A model generated the notes under the pieces. That model worked only from the letters and a program-made list of their open reading frames with translations. It had not been told where the DNA came from and did not search any database. A stretch of 10,645 nt of DNA from Methanomicrobiales archaeon (GTDB taxonomy: Archaea > Halobacteriota > Methanomicrobia > Methanomicrobiales > JACTUA01): the NCBI GenBank assembly GCA_028678815.1, contig JAJRCS010000105.1, forward strand, positions 1 through 10,645, written 5' to 3'. The position numbers and the translations under genes were made by a program. The number at the start of each line of letters is the position of its first letter. Position 1 is the stretch's first letter. Positions 6,352 to 10,645 of the stretch are shown here, piece after piece.

Positions 6352-7193
6352 CGGGAGAGTGCCCGTGCGATGGCCCCCGCGGCCGAGTAGCGGCTCTGCG
6401 GGCTCTCGATGGTGTCGCTCGCGGCGATCTCGTCCATCCCCGAGGAGCCGAGGCGCTCGACGGCATTCCCGGTGAAGAGGCCGTGGACACAGACCGCGTG
6501 GACCCCCCGGGCCCCCTGCCCGCGGAGCATCCGGGCCGCCGTGGCGAGGGTGCCGCCCGTGGAGATGATGTCATCCACGAGGACCACGTCGCCGGTCCAG
6601 GGGCCCCGCCCGAGCGGCTCCATCCGCACCTCGGTGCCCGATACCCGGGTCTTCTCCAGGTTGTCGGTCTCCCAGCCGCCCCTCGCGGCGACGGTAGCGA
6701 CGAAGGAGGCCGCCCCCTCGTCGGGCGCGAGGATGAGGGGATCCGTGAGATCCAGGGCAGCGATGAAGTCGCTGATCTCCGCCTCGAGGGTCACCTGGGC
6801 CGCGGGCACGGTGAAGTGGGAGAGGACGGTCTCCTTGTGGACGTTCACGGTGACCACCCGGTCAACGCCGGTGGAGAGGGCCCGGGCCATGGCCCGGGCG
6901 GAGACCGGCTCCCCCGGCTTGAACTCCCGGTCCTGCCGGGCGTAGCCGAGGTACGGGACGACGAGCTGGACCTCGGACCGCTGGCAGGCGTCGATGAGGA
7001 GCAGGAGCTCCACGAGGGAGTCGCCCGAGAGGAGGCTCCCGACCACCACGGTGGACCCGTCGAGGGGCCCGGTCTGGAGGTAGATCTCCCCGTCCGGGAA
7101 GCGCGAGATGCGGGTCTCCGCGAGGCCGGCCCCGAGAATCTCTGCAATCCTGGCCCCGAGGGCCCGGGATCGCCCTGTACAGGCAACTTTCAT
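6348..7193 (-). CDS. prs: Ribose-phosphate pyrophosphokinase (PRPP synthase), archaeal type
   Basis: This enzyme makes PRPP from ribose 5-phosphate and ATP for purine, pyrimidine, histidine and tryptophan synthesis; archaea also use PRPP for cofactor and lipid-linked sugar precursors. At 281 aa it is shorter than bacterial enzymes (about 310-315), as usual in archaea. The ATP-binding region is YARQDREFKPGEPVS (84-98) and His119 lies in VNVHKE. The flexible-loop lysine is Lys181 in EKTRVSG, and the PRPP-binding loop is VVLVDDIISTGGT (203-215). All key residues are present. It is the first gene of the prs-rtcA-nob1-gfcR cluster, starting from the divergent promoter region. ATG 7193 has GAGG 11 bases upstream. 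Confidence 0.96.
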   Translation of the reverse strand: MKVACTGRSRALGARIAEILGAGLAETRISRFPDGEIYLQTGPLDGSTVVVGSLLSGDSLVELLLLIDACQRSEVQLVVPYLGYARQDREFKPGEPVSARAMARALSTGVDRVVTVNVHKETVLSHFTVPAAQVTLEAEISDFIAALDLTDPLILAPDEGAASFVATVAARGGWETDNLEKTRVSGTEVRMEPLGRGPWTGDVVLVDDIISTGGTLATAARMLRGQGARGVHAVCVHGLFTGNAVERLGSSGMDEIAASDTIESPQSRYSAAGAIARALSR

Positions 7194-7217
7194 CCGTGAA
7201 CCATCCTCAGCTGAAAG

Positions 7218-7225
7218 TACTTAAA
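7218..7225 (-). promoter_or_regulatory. Probable TATA box of the prs operon
   Basis: On the minus strand the sequence is TTTAAGTA, 25-32 bases before the prs ATG, implying a nearly leaderless transcript. A second AT-rich box further upstream (7241-7249, shared with the lonB side) would give a leader of about 25 bases that includes the GAGG site. Confidence 0.5.
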
Positions 7226-7240
7226 CAATCAGGAACAGAA

Positions 7241-7249
7241 CTATATTTA
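7241..7249 (+). promoter_or_regulatory. Probable TATA box of the lonB-tldD-tldE unit
   Basis: The plus strand reads CTATATTTA, 38-46 bases before the lonB ATG. Initiation near 7270 would keep the GAGGGG ribosome binding site (7272-7277) just inside the transcript. The region 7194-7286 is the only strongly AT-rich stretch in this half of the window and must serve both divergent units. Confidence 0.5.
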
Positions 7250-7286
7250 CTTACATACTTAATCGTGCCGAGAGGGGCATCCGGGG

Positions 7287-9233
7287 ATGGAAACGACTGC
7301 CGCGGGTAAGAACGACGAGGAACAGGTACTGGGAGGTCTGGAGCTCGCCGTATCCTCGGAGGTCGAGGTCCCGCCGAAGCTCATCGACCAGGTCATCGGC
7401 CAGGACCATGCGGTGGAGGTGATCCGGAAGGCGGCCATCCAGCGCCGGCACGTGATGATGATCGGGTCCCCCGGCACCGGGAAGTCCATGCTCGCGAAGG
7501 CCATGGCCGAGCTCCTGCCCAAGGAGGAGCTCCAGGACATCCTCGTGTACCCGAACTCCGAGGACAACAACAACCCCATCATCCGGACCGTGACCGCGGG
7601 GCGGGGGAAGCAGATCACCGCCGCCCACAAGGCCGAGGCGAAGCGGAAGATGCAGACGAGGAACACCCTCATCATGCTCTTCATCTTCGGGATCGTGGCC
7701 TTCGCCTTCCTCACCTACCAGTGGCTCATGGGGATCATCGCCGCGGCCTTCGTCTTCATGGCCCTCCGGTACACCACCCCGCGGGAGGATCTCATGGTCC
7801 CGAAGCTCCTCGTCTCGAACGATGCCACGGCCACCGCCCCCTTCATCGATGCCACGGGCTCCCATGCGGGGGCGCTCCTCGGGGACGTCCGGCACGATCC
7901 CTTCCAGAGCGGCGGCCTCGAGACCCCGGCCCACGACCGGGTGGAGGCAGGGGCCATCCACCGGGCCCACGGCGGGGTCCTCTTCATCGACGAGATCAAC
8001 TCCCTGGAGCCCCAGTCCCAGCAGAGCCTCCTCACCTCCCTCCAGGAGGGGCTCTTCCCCATCACGGGCCAGTCCGAGCGGTCGAGCGGGGCCATGGTCC
8101 GGACCGAGCCCGTCCCCTGCAGGTTCATCATGGTCGCGGCAGGGAACGTGGACGCCATCCAGAACATGAACCCGGCCCTCAGGTCCCGCATCCGGGGGTA
8201 CGGGTACGAGATCTACTTCCGGGACTCCATGGAGGACACCCCCGAGAACCGGCGGAAGTTCGTCCGGTTCGTTGCCCAGGAGGTGCAGAAGGATGGTAAG
8301 ATCCCCCACTTCGACCGCTCGGCCATCGAGGAGGTCATCCGGGAGGGGAGGCGCCGGTCGAACCGGAAGGGGCACCTCACCCTGAAACTCCGGGACATCG
8401 GCGGGCTGATCCGGGTCGCGGGGGACCTTGCCAGGCAGAAGGGGGCGAAGGTCACCACCGCCGAGGACGTGGTGAAGGCGAAGGAGACCGCCCGGTCCAT
8501 CGAGGAGCAGATCTCCGACGACTACATCAAGCGGAAGCGGGACTACAACCTGACCGTGGTCGAGGGCGCCCGGATCGGGCAGGTGAACGGCCTCGCGGTC
8601 TACGGGGAGGACAGCGGGCAGGTGCAGCAGATCATGGCCGAGGTCACCCCGGCCCAGGGGGAGAGCGGCCAGATCATCACCACCGGCATCTTCGAGCGCC
8701 GGAAGGAGCCCTGGCTCCGGGGCGAGAACGAGGAGTCCATCGTCCAGCAGTCCATCAAGAACGTGAGCGCCCTCATCAAGAAGTTCACGGGGAAGGACAT
8801 CAAGAACATGGACATCCACATCCAGTTCATCGGGACGTACGGGGTGGAGGGGGACTCGGCATCGGTCTCCGTGGCCACCGCGGTCATCTCTGCCATCGAG
8901 GGGATCCCGGTGCACCAGGACGTGGCCATGACCGGCTCCCTCTCGGTCCGGGGGGATGTCCTCCCCGTCGGCGGGGTCACCTTCAAGATCGAGGCCGCGG
9001 CAAAGGCGGGGATCCACACGGTCCTCATCCCGAGGACGAACCTGGACGATGTCCTCATCGAGGACCGGTACCGGGGCATGGTGGAGGTCGTCCCCGTGGA
9101 CACCATCCAGGACGTGCTCATGCACGCCCTCGTGGCCGAGGGCCGGGAGAGCTTCCTCGTCCGGATCAAGAAGATGGCCATGACCGCCCCCGCGAAGATC
9201 CTGGACTCCGCCTTCCCGAACCCCGCGGTCTAG
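7287..9233 (+). CDS. lonB: Membrane-anchored ATP-dependent protease LonB (archaeal Lon)
   Basis: LonB is the essential-type archaeal AAA+ protease that degrades misfolded and regulatory proteins at the inner face of the cytoplasmic membrane. It is 648 aa. Walker A is GSPGTGKS (60-67). Two adjacent membrane segments (about 127-144 and 146-161) are inserted within the AAA+ module, the hallmark of archaeal LonB. Walker B is VLFIDE (231-236), sensor-1-like AAGN lies at 284-287, and the arginine-rich region RSNRKGHL (357-364) follows. The C-terminal protease domain has the Ser-Lys dyad: Ser524 in EGDSAS and Lys567 in GGVTFKIEAA. No bacterial-type Lon N-domain is present, as expected. ATG 7287 follows GAGGGG nine bases upstream. 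tldD starts immediately after its TAG stop. Confidence 0.98.
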   Translation: METTAAGKNDEEQVLGGLELAVSSEVEVPPKLIDQVIGQDHAVEVIRKAAIQRRHVMMIGSPGTGKSMLAKAMAELLPKEELQDILVYPNSEDNNNPIIRTVTAGRGKQITAAHKAEAKRKMQTRNTLIMLFIFGIVAFAFLTYQWLMGIIAAAFVFMALRYTTPREDLMVPKLLVSNDATATAPFIDATGSHAGALLGDVRHDPFQSGGLETPAHDRVEAGAIHRAHGGVLFIDEINSLEPQSQQSLLTSLQEGLFPITGQSERSSGAMVRTEPVPCRFIMVAAGNVDAIQNMNPALRSRIRGYGYEIYFRDSMEDTPENRRKFVRFVAQEVQKDGKIPHFDRSAIEEVIREGRRRSNRKGHLTLKLRDIGGLIRVAGDLARQKGAKVTTAEDVVKAKETARSIEEQISDDYIKRKRDYNLTVVEGARIGQVNGLAVYGEDSGQVQQIMAEVTPAQGESGQIITTGIFERRKEPWLRGENEESIVQQSIKNVSALIKKFTGKDIKNMDIHIQFIGTYGVEGDSASVSVATAVISAIEGIPVHQDVAMTGSLSVRGDVLPVGGVTFKIEAAAKAGIHTVLIPRTNLDDVLIEDRYRGMVEVVPVDTIQDVLMHALVAEGRESFLVRIKKMAMTAPAKILDSAFPNPAV

Positions 9234-10571
9234 ATGATCCCTCCCGGCGTGCGCTTCTTCGACGTGCGGTCTGTCCGGGCCATTGCCACCCACGTGGACA
9301 TCGACAACGGGGTCGTGGAATCGGCCGGCACCTCCTTTTCAGACGCCGCCCTCGTCCGGGTCCTCGGGCCCCGGGGGTGGGGCATGGTCTCGGTGAACAA
9401 CCTGGACCTCTCGAAAAAGGCGGAGCTGGACCGGGTCCTCGCCGAGGGGCTCGCCCTCGCCCGGATCACGGAGGACCCGGTCGACCTCGCCGAGGCCACC
9501 CGGGGCGATCACCCCGTTCCTGCGCCAGGGGAAGACCCTCGGACGCTCAGCCTCGAGGAGAAGACCTCGGTGCTCTCGGGGATCGAAAAGGCGGCGAAGC
9601 TCCCCGGGATCGCCTCGACCCGGGCCACCTACATCGAGCGGACCGAGGAGGTCACCTACACCGACAGCTCGGGGTACGAGAACCGGTACGCCATCACCCG
9701 GTCGGGCTTCTCTGTCCTCGCCGTGGCGAAGCGGAACGGGGTCGCCCAGATGGGGAGGGAGAGCCTCCACACCATCCATGGCTTCAACCTGAGGCACCAG
9801 GAGCCCCAGGGGGCGAAGGCGGCGGGGACCGCCCTCGCCCTCCTCGATGCGGGCCTCGCGAAGGGGGGCCGGATGCGGGCGGTCCTCGACCCGGAGCTCG
9901 CCGGGGTCTTCGGCCACGAGGCGGTGGGCCACGCGAGCGAGGGCGACCTCGTGAAGGAGGGGTCCTCGGTCCTCGCGGGGAGGATCGGGGAGCGGATCGC
10001 CCCCTCCTTCGTCACCATCGCGGACGATCCCTCCCTCCCCGAGTTCGGGTTCGAGCCGGTGGACGCCGAGGGGTGCCGGACCGCGAGGACCGAGATGGTG
10101 AGCCGGGGGCGGGTGAACGCCTATCTCCATACCCGGGAGACCCTCGCTGCCCTCGGGAACGGGATGGCCGGGCATGGCCGGGCCGAGGGCGGGGAGCCGC
10201 CCCTCGTCCGGATGGCCAACACCTTCATCGAGGCCGGGGACGCCACCCTGGAGGAGATCCTCGCGGAGTGCGGCGACGGGATCCTCCTCGTCGGGTCGAG
10301 GGGCGGGCAGGTGGACCCCGGCCGGGGGGTCTTCCAGTTCAATGCCGAGTACGGGTATCTCGTCGAGAAGGGGGAGAAGACCCGGATGGTGCGGGATGTC
10401 TCCCTCTCGGGTGAGATCCTTTCCACGCTCCACGGGATCCTCCTCTGCGGGAAGGAGCGGGTGATGCACCAGGGGTTCTGCGGCAAGGGCGGCCAGTCGG
10501 TGCCGGTGAGCGACGGGTCGCCCCATATCCTCCTCACGGACGCGGTGGTGGGTGGCAGTGGATCTGATTGA
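9234..10571 (+). CDS. tldD: TldD family metalloprotease subunit
   Basis: TldD is the metal-binding catalytic half of the TldD/TldE (PmbA) heterodimeric peptidase, which in bacteria degrades unfolded peptides and matures some ribosomal peptides. At 445 aa it has the HExxxH motif HEAVGH (228-233) with Glu236 in HASEGD, and the conserved C-terminal Cys416 in FCGKGGQ, a candidate third metal ligand. ATG 9234 abuts the lonB TAG with no gap and no clear ribosome binding site. The in-frame GTG at 9249 (protein beginning RFFDVR, like shorter archaeal homologues) is a credible alternative, preceded by GATGATCC, which could pair with the 16S tail. The last 14 bases overlap tldE. The partner gene directly downstream supports a working heterodimer. 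Confidence 0.95.
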   Translation: MIPPGVRFFDVRSVRAIATHVDIDNGVVESAGTSFSDAALVRVLGPRGWGMVSVNNLDLSKKAELDRVLAEGLALARITEDPVDLAEATRGDHPVPAPGEDPRTLSLEEKTSVLSGIEKAAKLPGIASTRATYIERTEEVTYTDSSGYENRYAITRSGFSVLAVAKRNGVAQMGRESLHTIHGFNLRHQEPQGAKAAGTALALLDAGLAKGGRMRAVLDPELAGVFGHEAVGHASEGDLVKEGSSVLAGRIGERIAPSFVTIADDPSLPEFGFEPVDAEGCRTARTEMVSRGRVNAYLHTRETLAALGNGMAGHGRAEGGEPPLVRMANTFIEAGDATLEEILAECGDGILLVGSRGGQVDPGRGVFQFNAEYGYLVEKGEKTRMVRDVSLSGEILSTLHGILLCGKERVMHQGFCGKGGQSVPVSDGSPHILLTDAVVGGSGSD

Positions 10572-10645
10572 GGAAATCCTCCGGGCAGGGGAGCGGTCGG
10601 CGGAGGAGGTCGAGGTCTACCTGGCCGGGGGGACCGGGGTCTCCG
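10558..10645 (+). CDS. pmbA: TldE/PmbA family protein, N-terminal fragment (runs off right edge)
   Basis: The first 29 codons are visible, beginning DLIEEILRAGERSAEEVEVYLAG. This resembles the start of TldE/PmbA proteins: an amphipathic helix followed by a strand with a charged EVEVY segment. TldE is the non-metal-binding partner of TldD. GTG 10558 overlaps the end of tldD by 14 bases and is preceded by a GGTGGTGGGTGG ribosome-binding-like stretch; in-frame GTG 10552 is an alternative. Identification rests mainly on position after tldD, since little sequence is available. Confidence 0.8.
   Translation, partial: MDLIEEILRAGERSAEEVEVYLAGGTGVS

Noticed and set aside
7251..9293. A 680-codon open frame on the minus strand opposite lonB
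   Set aside because: lonB on the plus strand has all expected motifs. The opposite frame is open only because GC-rich third codon positions rarely create stops; its translation is a low-complexity Asp/Gly/His/Leu-rich sequence with no recognisable domain.
1..10645. CRISPR arrays, insertion sequences, toxin-antitoxin pairs
   Set aside because: No regularly spaced repeats, transposase frames, terminal inverted repeats or small paired genes were seen; the only notable repeat is the tRNA-Ser duplication.

Overview
The window reads as a chromosomal segment of a high-GC methanogenic archaeon, most likely of the Methanomicrobiales. It encodes a group II chaperonin (thermosome), a membrane-anchored archaeal LonB protease, Nob1, an archaeal-type PRPP synthase and a tRNA-Ser gene with no encoded CCA. 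Its intergenic gaps are AT-rich and carry TATA-like boxes. The genus assignment is inference; the archaeal assignment is well supported by the gene set. All coding genes use a very GC-rich third codon position, so almost every real gene has long open 'shadow' frames on the other strand.

Layout. Everything up to position 7193 is transcribed on the minus strand; everything after 7287 is on the plus strand. From the left edge there is an ABC exporter pair (a permease cut by the window edge and a DrrA-type ATPase). Next comes a membrane protein of the CPBP (Rce1/CAAX protease-like) fold whose catalytic residues appear to be replaced. A short non-coding stretch then holds a truncated tRNA-Ser copy lying in tandem beside an intact tRNA-Ser(CGA). 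The thermosome subunit gene follows, with its own promoter and a T-rich terminator. Then comes a tightly packed minus-strand operon, in transcription order prs (PRPP synthase), rtcA (RNA 3'-phosphate cyclase), nob1 (rRNA-processing endonuclease) and a gfcR-like HTH/phosphoribosyltransferase regulator. The first three are joined by 4-base ATGA overlaps.

A 93-base AT-rich divergent promoter region separates this operon from a plus-strand unit of lonB, tldD and the start of tldE/pmbA. lonB and tldD abut with no gap, and tldD overlaps tldE by 14 bases.

How the genes fit together. One theme is RNA processing plus PRPP metabolism (prs-rtcA-nob1-gfcR). A second is protein quality control and proteolysis (thermosome, LonB, TldD/TldE). 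The left part (ABC exporter, CPBP-like protein, tRNA remnant) looks more accessory. No CRISPR array, insertion sequence or clearly new multi-gene system is visible. The points most worth a second look are the apparently catalytically dead CPBP protein, the tandem tRNA-Ser fragment, and the linkage of a PRPP-binding regulator to the PRPP synthase gene.
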